A stretch of 64,000 bases of DNA from the NCBI GenBank assembly GCA_019009955.1, contig CM032228.1, forward strand, positions 2,533,501 to 2,597,500. The letters run 5' to 3'. The first letter of the stretch is position 1, and every line of letters starts with the position of its first letter. Position numbers and translations under genes: made by a program. Source of the stretch: Riptortus pedestris. Lineage: Eukaryota > Arthropoda > Insecta > Hemiptera > Alydidae. A model generated the notes under the pieces. It had not been told where the DNA came from. It made no database searches and saw only the letters and a list, made by a program, of their open reading frames with translations. This document shows, piece after piece, positions 10,746 to 23,300 of this stretch.

Positions 10746-11807
10746 TCAAATTTTCAGAGAAGGCTGGAAATGAAGTTGATATTCTTGATCCCTATTGTCT
10801 TTGATGATAAACGAGCTCCAAATACCATTGTAGGTGGTTCGCAGATGAATTGTTTTCGGATGGCGTGATTCAAACTTGATCTCTGCTATTGGACGAGTTT
10901 GGTATCCTGATTTTTTTCTATATCCAAATTGAGAAAGAAACAATCCCCACTGCTTAAACAAGGATTGTTCACACAAAAATACTTTGAATGGTGACGGTTT
11001 AGATCTAGATGATGCGATATGTGCGACCCAGTCTTTTGACAGTCCAATGGAATAATTTTTCATGTTGATTATTGCCATGTCCTTATCCGGTTCCATGTAG
11101 GAATGACCACGAGTTGGAAATGTTAACTTTACACTTTCAAGTCGCTCGATGTGAGTACATACGTAATGCAAAAAACGAAAAACAGTTAAGTTCTTGTTTT
11201 GGCCTGGGCAGGAGTCAAGAAAAATTTCTAGGTGTTTCACCTCCGGCTTCAAAATTGTAGTTAAAAAATGATGCAACATGGAACATACATTATCCGTTCC
11301 TTTTTTGCGATAGTTTCGTCATATGCATAGAAAATAACATCATCATTGGACAGTACATGCACATTGAAAAGGAAAAAGCTCAACTGTCAACGATAATATA
11401 CATCATTTGTTGATAGATTAGGACACGGTAGATTTTTCATTAAGTCAATACAAATAGCTTCAAAACTTTCATGACGTTTGGATTTAATTTTGGCACACTT
11501 TTTACGGGCGTAGAATACTTCTCCTTTCTTAAGATGTAACATGTGCTGCGTTGTCAAGTTTTGAGTTCATCACGTTCCTGGTCTGTATTTCCCATTTCAA
11601 GATTTTCCTTCCTAGCTTTGAACTCATCACATTTAGAGCACGAATCATTTCTTGGCTATCCAAAGGCAAAATTATATTCGGTGTTGAACACATTTCTGTA
11701 TAATTCGTATGATACTGGATTATTTGGATATAATTCAGATTTTCGTCCCTTTAAAGAAGATAGATCTTCGTGGACTTTATCCAGTGTTTCTTTTGATTTC
11801 GAACTAA
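10746..11807 (-). pseudogene. Decayed transposase-like gene with D-S-C-x-G-Q-N motif
   Basis: The largest open piece (10746-11279, 177 codons) contains LEIFLDSCPGQNKNLTVFRF and FPTRGHSYMEPDKDMAIIN. This pattern (DxCxGQN followed by GHS and an acidic D) is common in uncharacterised transposon-borne DDE-like proteins of invertebrates. Upstream, 11280-11807 continues the same protein in shifted frames: YELYRNVFNTEYNFAFG, then a stop, then NDSCSKCDEFKARKE, another stop, KGEVFYARKKCAKIKSKRHE and STNDVYYR, then a stop. At least three stops and a frameshift make it inactive. I do not assign it to a named superfamily. It abuts a truncated family A end at about 11808. Confidence 0.7.
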
Positions 11808-13697
11808 GCAGATTTCCCTCGTGAAGTTTAGTAATAGATAAATCTACATACTGCTAACACAACACCACCCTGAATTAATACAAACGGAAATAAGAAATGT
11901 TTCATCCAATTTCAATAACCTGCCGATAGGAAGCGTTAGGTTCGAAATGTAAACAAACGGGTCTGCCCGCCTCACACCGGAAAGAATAACAATTACTGAA
12001 ATATATCAGAATATAACATATTCATTTTATTAAGAACTATTTACTATATCTAGTATTGTAATTAATAATGCGTCAGAATAATTGTTATCTCAATCAATCA
12101 AATTTTAGTAATCAAAAACTTTAAGACAGGGGGGGGGTCATTAGGAAATATTTGCGTGTATAGTTGAGTTCATGAGACATGAGACAGTCCGCGCATGGGG
12201 GTGGGGATGGGTGGTAGGCTTGGTGGGGATGAGAGGACCATGTACTACCCAAGCTGAACATATTTGCCAGCATGCCGTACACTTGCTCCAGCCCTTTAAG
12301 TATGGATACTGAGTACCTGCAGTCTAACCTTTCTCTAGTATATCTTCTACTTTTCCTAATTTATATAAAAATATAGAGCAGAAAATGAGAAACAGCATTG
12401 ATTAAACATTATTAAAAATCAAACATGAATAAAAAAATAAAATAATAATTTATTTAATGCACAAAAAACGTAATTTATTATTGATTAGTGATAATAGAAA
12501 GTTAGTGGAATTGCATATACTTGCATAGTTTACATAAATAATATTTTGACATTATTATTTAATTTTTTTTTAAACTTGCAGATAATTATTTATACTTAAA
12601 ACTTATGGATATTTGTTTAGAAACTTAAAGATAATTTATAAACTTACAGATAATTATTTTTAATACTTAAAGATATATTTTTAAAATTGTAAAGATAATT
12701 TTTTTTTATAAATTACACAATGATTTGTGATACTTAAAACTTACAAATAACTTTTTAAAAACCTACAGATAATTTTCTTACCAAAATTACATTTCAAAAA
12801 ATATCAAAATAATTTATTTACCACCTACTTAAATAAATAGAAGTTAAATAAAATATAACAAGTTAACTTTTTTTTTATATATATAATTGCTTTAAAATTG
12901 GTCAAATGACAACGCCATCTCAAATATCTAAATTATTACCTGATATTTCCCCCCGATATATCGGTATTTCGATATTAAAATTCAAGTATCGGAAACCGAT
13001 TTCTTTTTTTTAAAAACAAAAATAATTGTTGCAACGTATTAACTTGAGGTTAGAGCAAGACCTTGCAGGGATTTATATCGACATTTCTTCCTAAATAGCC
13101 AAGATAGGGTTAGATTTTAGCTTCAAGCTACACTACATACACACTGAGGGCTAATGTTTTCAGGACGCCCGATACATATCCGTAGCTCACGAGAGTGGTT
13201 AACAGACTGATGACGGGAGCATGCGCAATAGCCTTCTTTGCTACTGCGCATCCTAGCCACTGTCTCACGTCTTATGAACTCAACTATACCTCGTATAATA
13301 AAGGTGTCTTCGATACAATTTTGGTGTTTAAACTTCGAATAATGTGATTTATTATGTAGCAGAGTATTGTTTATGTAACATGAGTAGAAGTAGCGGTTTG
13401 CTCATCGCTGAAAACTGAAAAATGCAAAAATCTCGGTTAATATTCAAGATAGTGAATAAATGTATATCAAAATATTTATAGTACATTTAATTTCCTATAA
13501 AATTGGTTCTATACATTTTTTCGACCCGATCTATGGGTAACGGAGATATTTCGAAAATCCTCCCCTCTAAACCCCCCCCCCTCCTTCTGGTCCGATTTCA
13601 GCCGTTAACGAACTTGATCTTTATTTTTACATAAAACGTCTAAATATCGAGTTTGGTAACGATTAAACAATAATTGCAACCGCTAGAGTGGTAACAG

Positions 13698-13759
<62 letters not shown>

Positions 13760-13870
13760 TTTTAACGGACCTCATTTTCGTCATCTCCTGGATAGGAGCG
13801 ATGGACATTTGAAGAAAATTTCGAAAATCGCGTCATGAGTACAACCTCAATAGCTGATTTCCCTTAAGGG
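11808..13870 (-). repeat. Family A copy (reverse) split by a TIR element
   Basis: Reads in reverse from TAAGCAGATTTCCCTCGTG at 11808 to the palindromic end at about 13855-13870 (TGATTTCCCTTAAGGG). It includes the C-run, CTCTAGAGTGG variant and (TA)n tract (13704-13756). The outer hairpin end is missing at the left. The copy is interrupted from 12161 to 13286. A short forward tail fragment (GCTTAGTTTACGCAGCCCC) follows at about 13880-13900. Confidence 0.8.
12161..13286. mobile_element. Non-autonomous TIR element with TA target duplication, 1126 bp
   Basis: Ends are inverted repeats of about 30 bp: left TAGTTGAGTTCATGAGACAT..., right (reverse complement) TAGTTGAGTTCATAAGACGT..., with two differences over the repeat. 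TA flanks both ends (12159-12160, 13287-13288). The inside is AT-rich, with degenerate short repeats of the form ACTTAAAGATAATT (about 12560-12800), and has no transposase ORF. TA duplication suggests mobilisation by a Tc1/mariner-type transposase. It is inserted in a reverse family A copy. Confidence 0.8.
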
Positions 13871-13900
13871 TTAGTTAGTTGCTTAGTTTACGCAGCCCCT

Positions 13901-14369
13901 AGGTACTTGAAGGAATTTCGAATAATATAACATGATTAAATCGATTTGGTTTCTGGTAGCGGGATCGGGAAACGGCAGTCAACGTGTTAAAGGTAAGAAC
14001 GTATTCTTAAACGATGACGTAATCATTCGACATATTTGCATGTACAATAGCTCAGAGAGTATAAGTGCATTGAACCTGAGTGGCGATCATATTATTCTGC
14101 GGTCATACTACACCCATTCATTGAATATGAATAAAAGCCGTACAGAGACGTAGCTAGTTACAGCCGTGAATAGATTGCATTGTAAGCTGACCTCCAAACT
14201 GATAAAATGTTCCTCATTAATATTCAAGAGGCACACTCTTTGATGTAAATGCTTGCTTCTATTTAAACAATACCGCCTGCCAAACAAATCCCTATATTGA
14301 GAACTATTCGCCCTACTGCCTCTCCAACCAGTTCACGTGTCCTTCAACCCTCCAACAGTCCTGATATTG
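13901..14369. other. Gene-free spacer
   Basis: Holds one 73-codon ORF (13932-14153) with no recognisable domain or splice context. Nothing else seen. Confidence 0.55.
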
Positions 14370-15174
14370 TTTTAGCAGATTTCTCTTAAGGGAAATCAGC
14401 TATTGAGGTCGCACTCATGACGCGAGTTTCGAAAAATTTCTTCTAATGTCCATTGATCCTACCCAGGAGATGACGAAAATGAGGTCCGTTCAAAATTATA
14501 TATATATTTGTCTGTTAACGCTCTAGCGGTCGCAATTTTTGTTTGATCGTTACGAAACTCGATATTTAACCGTTTTATGTAAAAAGACAGATCAAGTTCG
14601 TTAATGGCTGAAATCGGACCAGAGGGAGGGGGGGTTTAGAGGGGGATTTTCGAAAATTAAAATATCTCCGTTGTTATGCATCGGATTGAAAACTTGTATA
14701 GAATATCTTATTGCAAATTAAATTTACTATAAATATTGTTATATACATTTATTCTCTATCTTGAATATTAACCGAGATATTTGCATTTTTATGACGTCTG
14801 TGGTAGGGTATAGTTCGGTTTAGGTCGGCCATATCCGTCGGCTCAGGTGGAAGCTTCTTCTAACCTTACCTGTCGTTTCTAACCTTACCTTACCTTCGTT
14901 ACTTTGTGAGATTTATGCAAATATGTTCTGTTCATCCGCCCCCCCCCTTCTTTAGTTCTTGGACTACTAAAATTTGAGTTATTAAAATATAAATTATTCT
15001 TACAATTCAGAAGCCGTTTCATTTGGGATTTATTTTAATTAACTGAAAGATTTCTCATTTCCGTTTGTATTTAATCAAGGTGGTATTGTGTTACCACTAT
15101 GCAGATTTCTCTATTGTATAACTTCACGTGGGAAATCTGCTTAGTTTACGCAGCCCCTGCGTGACGGACTTTTT
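14370..15174 (+). repeat. Family A copy, near-complete
   Basis: TTTTAGCAG start and palindrome (one base changed, TTCTCTTAAGGG), a short (TA)n, CTCTAGCGGTCGC, a G-run, and an end at GCAGCCCCTGCGTGACGGAC plus TTTT. A segment near 14795-14900 is not in other copies. Directly after it, 15175-15247 repeats the left-hand GCCATTGAGGTCGCACTCAT block, a truncated further copy. Confidence 0.8.
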
Positions 15175-15247
15175 AGCTGCCATTGAGGTCGCACTCATGA
15201 CGCGATTTTTCTCAAAAGCCCATCCAACCTACCTAGCAGACGACGAT

Positions 15248-15734
15248 AAGTCCATCACGCAGGGGCTGCGTTAACTAAACAGATTTCCCAAGTGAAGTTT
15301 TACAATAGAGAAATTTCATTAAAGCCGAACAGTTTGGAAACGGCCGAACTAGCTTTTGGCGGAAACTCACGACTAGAACCGAAGTTAGCCGATCTCATCT
15401 CGTCCGTTATCCGCACACACTTAATAAAAATGCAAATATCTCGGTTAATATTCAAGATAGAGAATAAATGTATATAACAATATTTAGTAAATTTAATTTG
15501 CAATAAGATTGAGCCTATAGAATCTTTCGATCCGACGTATAGTAACGGAGTTATTTCGAAAATCCTCCCCTCTAAACCCCCCCCCTCCCACTTGCCCGAT
15601 TTCAGGCATTAACGTACTTGATCTTTATTTTTACATAAAACGTTTAAATATCGAGTTTGGTAACGATCAAGCAAAAATTGCGACCGCTAGACCGTTAACA
15701 GATAATATATATAATTTTGATATAATTTGTATAT

Positions 15735-15795
<61 letters not shown>

Positions 15796-15906
15796 GATTT
15801 CGTCATCTCCTGGGTACGATCGATGGACATTTGAAGACAATTTTCGAAAATCGCGTCATGAGTACGGCCTCAATAGCTGATTTCCCTTAAGGGAAATCTG
15901 CTAAAA
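15248..15906 (-). repeat. Family A copy, near-complete, reverse
   Basis: Begins AAGTCCATCACGCAGGGGCT, continues in reverse through the C-run and a (TA)n tract (about 15745-15789), and ends with the perfect palindrome and GGGAAATCTGCTAAAA. It lies tail-to-tail with the copy ending at 15174. Confidence 0.8.
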
Positions 15907-17157
15907 TGAGGTCCTTTCAAAATTATACACACACAGATTTTATTTAGTGAGATAGGTGCAAATGTGTTTTATGACGTCAGGCATGAATGTTCATTTTGAC
16001 TAAACTCAGAATATAATTTGTTTTTGTAAATGTATAGTTATAAATCCGTTAAGCAGTGAAATCAGTTATCAGGAGTGGACCGGGGGGGGGGGGGGTGAAG
16101 CTGTCCTATTTGAGATTCATAAACAATGTTATTTTTCTATATCGTAAAATAATCTGAAAATTATCCTATAACAACTTTTGATCCAATGCTTAGAAACAGA
16201 TATACTTACAATTTCGATTTATGACTTCCCGACAACCCCCCCCTTTTACAAGTCCTACTTTGGACTACTCTATAAGGTGAGACAAATGCATAATTTTACG
16301 ACTCTTTCAAAAGATTAAACACCGAATATTATTCAGAAAAGCCTAAAAGTGCTTGAAAGTCTTTCTAAATATCGAAGTTTCTTAAGTGAAACAGTTGTTG
16401 CTCCAATTGTATATTTTATTTTTTACATTTTTGATTTTGCCAACCTGATCCGCTCTTAAAGGAGACCATGCATCCAATTACTGGTTCTATTAAAACATCG
16501 ATGAAAATATTTGTCATTTGGTATGTATCTATGTGTGCTGTGAGAATGGAGAGATCTGCTGCTGCATGATGGTGTTAGGAGGAAGCAGCTATATACGGGC
16601 TCACATTTCCTATCCTTTCTATTTGATGTATTTCAATTAGACATCTCCATTGATAGAATAGAGGATAGATTGAAGGTTGTCAAGCTGTCATTGGAGTGGC
16701 AACACTGCTCCTGTTCCCTCCCTGACTGCTTCAATTTGCAGCACGTGAGTCTAGCCGCTTCTATTACATCATGCCCACAGATTCGTCCCCATATATTCTC
16801 TACTTTACTATTTTACGAATTGTTCTCTAAATATCTCCATCTATCACTTTATTCGCAGTATTTTCTAACGAGATCTGTCTTAAATCCTAATATTTATCGA
16901 TTATTGAGGTATGTGACAGCTTCAATTTTGTCCGTCATTTAAGAATTTAGTACCTTACTTGTAAGATTTAACTCTTGACCTTTCAATTGAAAAATAGCCA
17001 CTTTTGTAGACAAGCCTTGAATTAGAGAGTGTCATGAGATGATTGTGTTAATTGAGCTCATTAAAGAATTAACTAATTGTGTTTGTTGTTTAGGGGGCCT
17101 CTAGTCATTAGATTTGAATGGTTGTTGGAGAGAGACGACTTCATCTGATTGACAAGA
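15907..17157. other. Upstream region of the SLC7 transporter gene
   Basis: Partly repeat-derived (poly-G run near 16081). Any promoter and 5' untranslated exon of the transporter should lie here or further left. TTGTTGTTTAG at about 17083-17093 is a plausible 3' splice site for a 5' UTR exon. No confident promoter element was identified. Confidence 0.4.
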
Positions 17158-17234
17158 ATGGACAATTCAGGACTTCCATCCAACTCGCCTTCTGGCGTAC
17201 TCCTCATGACTCCTGTCGAAGAGAAACCAGATAA
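17118..17234 (+). promoter_or_regulatory. Upstream ORF overlapping the transporter start codon
   Basis: An ATG at 17118 opens a 38-codon frame, shifted relative to the transporter, that ends at TAA 17232-17234, beyond the transporter ATG at 17158. If both lie in the mature mRNA it would reduce initiation at 17158. Transcript start is unknown, so this is a possibility only. Confidence 0.35.
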
Positions 17235-17305
17235 AGTCCGGCTTAAAAAAGAGCTTGGACTCCTTGAAGGCGTTGCTATTATCCTCGGAATTATATTTGG
17301 ATCTG
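17158..17305 (+). CDS. Transporter exon 1 (residues 1-50)
   Basis: Start ATG gives MDNSGLPSN..., a hydrophilic tail, then [20 protein letters not shown] entering helix 1. Donor G|GTGAGT. The frame leaves one base, completed by exon 2 to the Gly of GSGIF. Confidence 0.9.
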
Positions 17306-20300
17306 GTGAGTACGTTTGATTTTGTATCTTACCCTACTTGTTGTATATAACTACATTGAATATCATTCGAATTTTATTTATTTCCCCCCAAATTTAATGC
17401 CAGTTTTATATGTAAAGAACTAGCAGTTAACATTATGACTAGTCTATCCTCTTCCATCGTCTCATTTTTATGACTTTTTTTAGCAATAAAAAAAGTTATA
17501 CATTTTAATGGCAGGTTTTATTGTCAACTAAATGAGTTTTGTGCTTTAGCACAACATTTGTAACTGTGGCCCAGCTTTCAGTTTGTATTGAAATATCGGA
17601 ATAGAAACTCCTGTGCCACTTATCAAAGTCCAAAATTAATACCTATGAATAGATCTAAATTGTTCACTGCTCTAACATGTTTTAGTTGACACAACAAGAA
17701 GCCTGGATAAGTGACATGGTATTGCATTTCACATATTAAAAATAGATTTTGGCACAATTGTCCCATGCTTAGTCCTAACATGGACTATCTGGAAGTTTTT
17801 ATATTTTCTAGAATTCGATTCGATAAAAATCACTTAATTCATATTTTTAGATATCTACTTAAAGCATTATTTAGATTACAAAATATGGACCAAAATAAAT
17901 ATGTACTAAATGATAGAAATAGTTCATAATTAGTTTTGCTTTTTTTTTCTTCATTTTATTTTATTTCAGGTCTGTTAGATTTTCCTTTTGATTAGTTGAA
18001 ATTTGCCTGGAAGGTATTAAAGGCTCACTTATTGTAAATTTATACCACTTTTTTTTTTTTCATTTAACCAAAAAAAATTGACCCTAAGTAACTCAATAAA
18101 ATTGTTTTTTTTATTATTCTCAGGCTATCAGTTTAATCTCTGCAGGCACGGTCGGCTAAAACCAAGAAATAAAAATAATTCATATGTTTTATAGGAAAAT
18201 AAATAAATAGAATGTAAATGATTTTAAGCAGCTCTAGAATTAGACCTGTTTTTACATTTGTTTGTTGGGAAAGGCTACTACACCTAGATTGTTTAAACTG
18301 TTAGAGAGACATTAATAAGATGTCTGATATCCTCCTCAGTTCATAGGACAATTCTCCATATTCTATCTTCTCTTTTTCATTGGTATTCAAAGCTTGCTTT
18401 CATTTAGGACTTCAGTGTCAATCATGAACAATTTCTTAGTATTTTTTTTTAACAGGGTTATATTTTCTCTATTGTTAGTACGTTCATTAGGGTTGTAAGA
18501 AATATAGATGGAAATGTAGGTAATGTTTCAATAGTATGTCTCTATACAGAATATTTCGTTGGATATTTAACTGAGTTTTGTCCCCTCCCCCTTCCTCTTT
18601 TATGAAAAACTATTAGGAGGTGTATCCCTATTACGGGGCGGAGAAGGCGTGGCCCTGCCCACTCAATCATTTCGTTTTGTTTTTATAAGCAGTTAATTAA
18701 GTCGATTTGCAATCCGAGTGCAGTATGACACTAAGCACTTGCCCCAGTCACATCTTGATTAGAATCCTTACCGTCAACTGGGGTAACTTTGACCCAATTT
18801 CTATGACTTTATTTCATAAATTGAGTTTAATCACACAACTATACCAAACTTACATCAAATTTTCTGTTTCTAGTAAATTCTGCTAACTTTAGAGAACACG
18901 TGGACTATAATTTAAAGCTCAGAAAGTTTTTATATTTATTTTATGAATTTTTTTAAAATTTGGGCCAATTTTTTCCTTGATTGGGGTAACAATGTTACCC
19001 CATTAATATCATGGTAAGGCAACATCTGTACAATAACTTTAGGAAATAAATAAAACAAAACATTTTACAAGTGTACGGTATTAAACATGTAATTTTGAAC
19101 ATTGTTAAATATTTTTATGGAACATTTTTCCTCTATGAAAAATTAACATAAATGCCATGTAAACAAAGTTACCCTTAAGGGCCAAAGTTTCTACGGTTTA
19201 CGGTATTACAATTGAGTTAAGAATAAACTTTGTTTGGTAAAAGTGAATTAGCTTATTTAATGTCCAATTTCTTAGTCTGCATTAATACATTTTTTATTGC
19301 AGGTATATTTATTTCTCCAAAAGGAGTTATACAAGAAGTTGGTTCTGCTGGTAGCTCGCTTCTAGTCTGGGCAATATGTGGATTTCTTTCTATGATTGGT
19401 AAGTTTGAACATTACTACTGGCATATTACTATTGGTATGTCTTTTGTTGTTTATAATTGTAATTTCCTATTAAGGTTAGCCATGCGAGTTAATGCGTTGC
19501 CTTTAATCTCACATGGTAAACCTAGAGTGGCGAGTTTGATTCCCGCCTGGCCAATGGGAATTTATTTAGCGACATGCTCATTAAATAACACCCTTAGTCC
19601 CATCCTGGCTAGAAAAAGGTGGTAACCTGAAGATAACCCGTCCAAACCACCCATAGTAGCAAAAAAAAGACGTTATTAAATAATTATAATAATTTTTAAT
19701 TAAAAAGAGAAGATTATTTGTTTAGTTAGATGGCTGAAGGTTATGATTAAATGAGAAAGATTACGGGAAAAAGGTTGATATGTATGAAATTGTTTCCAGA
19801 AGAAGCACAGTCACATCTGCATCTGTTTGTTAAAGTATTTGATATGTGTGTGTGTATGTAAATTTTCTTGCATTTGGTTTGTTTTTAATTATGTGGATAT
19901 TTTCAGTTAAGTTTTTGTTTTTATATAAAATTTCTACCTTGTGAAAATTAAATTTATGTTTAAATTCAAAAAAATGGTCGGCCAAGGAAGTTTCATTTTC
20001 TAAGTTATAGACATTTCTCCAATGGTGTTTTAATCTGTTCCTTGGCCTTTGCAACAGTTCTTCAATATAAAATTTCTCGCAGGCAGAACACTATTTTATA
20101 AAGTGTTCTGCATGTGACAAATTTTATACACTAATGAACGCCAATTTTATTACATTTTTTTTATACTGTTCATCGTTTTAATGTATCGAGTTAATCAGGT
20201 GATTGGTGTTGCACATCTTCATTTTGTCAGTCTTACCAGGATACTTTGGTGGTAAGGTCTAATCTTTTTATAGTAAGTGTACTACTGAAGAGGCATCATA

Positions 20301-23300
20301 GAGGATGTAGTGGGAATATGTAGAGGGCAAAAATAAATAAGTTGAATATATTTCACGAGTTTTTATCTATTGCCTTTCTGCCACTTCACCTTCAACAAAT
20401 ATTCTATTGTCTCATTTGGAAAATATGTTCTAATAAGGGGAGTTGATCTGAAATTCTGCCTCTCAAACTACAATAAAAGTTTTAGGTGATCTGGGGCCTG
20501 AAACCTTATTTCTAGGAGACACGTCTAACAAGGTGCTAATTGCCTAGTAGTCACTCTCCTGAAATTGGCCAGGAGAAGTGACACAATAAACTCTAATCAC
20601 AATCTTGTATACATTTTATTTTATTTCAGGTGCCTTATGTTACGCAGAGCTTGGGACGTCGATACCTAAATCGGGTGGTGATTATGCGTATATTTTTGAA
20701 GCATTTGGACCTATTCCGGCCTTCTTATACCTTTGGGATGCCATGCTTATTTTTGTGTAAGACAATGTTGCTTAATTGATATTTGTTCGTATACATAGTT
20801 AATAGAATATGTGTGAAGACTAAGTGGTTTGGTTGACGGATGTGGTTCTAGGGTGGAGCTATTTCTCTGAGGCCCCTGGCTCTATATTGCTTGGTTTCGA
20901 TAGCCAAGAACTATAACTTGCCTTACCTATAAATCATTAAGTAGAAAATTCATGAACATAAAATGTCTACACCAACTAGAGGACTAAACTGTGTAGTACA
21001 AACTAGTTTTAAAACACATTATTTCTGAATAGATATACCAAACAGCTTCCCTCCCCCCCCCCCACCACCAGTCCTACTGTGCAGCACCTTAAATCTCTAT
21101 TAGAATTGCTTTATTTTCCTTATAAAGACAAAGCAATTCTTACCTGTGGCTCCTTTATTAATTGACTCAGCATCTCCACATCCTAAGTATCTGGATCTTA
21201 AATTCTCCAGCAATCGGCATTCAAGCAGAATGTGCTCAGGAGTCTGCTCCTCTTCTCCTCAGCACCTTTATATTGGTGTTTCACCCAGTTTGATGTTAAA
21301 CATGTCTATTGACTAACTCTGCTTTCTCAGTATATGCATTTATTAAAACAGTATTTGTGAAATATTATATAATCAATTTTTATATTTAATATTCATTTTT
21401 TGTTTACGAGATTGCTCATCCCTAAAGATATTATCCCCAAAACATTGCAACTTATTTGTTCTTACTCATTTGGAAATGATTATTTTATGTTCTTTTTATG
21501 GTTAATTCATGTATGTAATAATTGTTCAAGATGAGCCCTTGCAGTTGCAAAAATTTCTTTATATTTTTTTAATAGATTCATTTATTCAATTTCCAAATGT
21601 GAGTTTATTTTAAAAAAACTTAACTGACCAAATGTCCTTTGTTTTGAAGAGTGAAGATAACATAACCCGTCCAGATTAGCCAGAATAATTGCACAACTAA
21701 ATAAAATTCAGACTGCAATCGCTGCCCATTGACCGTGCCCATATGCTCCGGAGTAAGGGTGTTTAATCGCACACCAATCACCGCTTATATTTGATGAAGC
21801 TTAAGTAATTACTTGCCTATTCATGCTAATGAAGTTAATATATTTTTCAGTATTCTTTATTCTAATTATTAATTATAAATAATTTATTCGACTTTTGTAA
21901 GGTTAATGCATTACACTATACATACGATGATGATAATTATTAAAGTACCTTCATTAAAAGACATAACGAAATCTGCGGGCTGCTTTTTTCTTTAGAGGAA
22001 CCATACCAAAGAAGACGTGATAACCTTCATTAGGACACTTTCTTTCAATTACTCCTAGCTAACTCTATTATAGCACACCCTCTTGGAATCATAAATAGCT
22101 ATATTTATGGCTGATAATTATTTTTAATATAAAATCGTAATCCCTGCCTGATTGTCGAATTTTTCCTCAAAATTTCACAATCTTATTTTGTTTCACATAG
22201 AATTGAAATTATATCAACAATTTTTGGCTTTGGTGTATGTTTGTTACATTTTCATGCCTAAACTACTGAACTGATTTTTCCCCCTTTGGGGCTGTTATTA
22301 TATAAATCATTGGACTGGAGGTAACATATATTATTTTTAAATGAAGTGTATTAAAACATTATGTTTAATTAATTTAATAGGAGTACAAGAGAAGTGATGT
22401 AGTGCCCACATGAGATTGTCAAGTATTTCTACTTCCTTTTCGATACTCGATTTAGCTCTCAGCCTAATGTAATTGACTGTTTCAGGCCTACAACAAATGC
22501 TATAATGGGGCTGACGTTTGCTAAGTACGTCATCCAGCCATTTTTCCCCGATTGTGAACTGCCCGATCTATCAGTGAGATTCATAGCAGCTATAGTCATA
22601 TGCTTTTTTACTTACATTAATTGCATTGATGTGAAAGGAACGACCAGAGTACAGAATGCTTTTATGTTCACCAAAGTCGCTGCTCTTGTCCTTATAATAC
22701 TTACTGGCTGCTTTTACCTCTTGTACAGTGAGTAGTTGTTACTTTCATCTAATCTTTATGAATTAATGAGTTTTAGATTAAAATCACACTCCTCATTAAT
22801 TTAAATGAAAAAGTGAGTTGAGTAAGATGTTAAATGTAGACATTTAGCAGATATTAGCCCATACGCCCACCAATTACCTCTCTCTGGAGTAATGCCTAAT
22901 AGAGACAATATCCTTCAAAACTACGGAGTGTAATAGTGTCTTTAGAAGAAACTGGCAGCCTCTCTTGAATGGACTTGCAGGAGAACATAACATCTTCCTG
23001 ATAACTATGGCCATTTTGGATGGATGAAAACCATCAACTCTTCTTTTCCTTCTATCTAGGGATTTTTCAACCATTTGCATCCCACCATTCTAGGCATGAT
23101 GGGATTCCTTATTTTTACTCTTTGAATTTTGATCTAACTATAGGAATGCAGGGAATAATTTTTGCAGATTTTGCTAGAACAGTAATAGACAAGCATATAT
23201 ATATACATAAAACCAGATCTCATTTCAAAATTTCTTCAAATGTCCATTGATCCCATCTAGGAGAAGGTGAAAATAACGTTTGTTTCAATTGATATGTATA

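Noticed and set aside
11543..11824. Plus-strand 93-codon ORF
   Set aside because: Lies opposite the decayed transposase-like gene, whose minus-strand translation carries recognisable motifs.
13932..14153. 73-codon ORF
   Set aside because: No domain, no splice context, lies between repeats.
16670..16942. 90-codon ORF upstream of the transporter
   Set aside because: No domain recognised. It could be part of a 5' UTR exon but nothing supports coding.
19472..19685. Functional tRNA gene
   Set aside because: The head has A- and B-box-like sequence but does not close into a proper tRNA, and it is followed by a repeated SINE body found in other copies.
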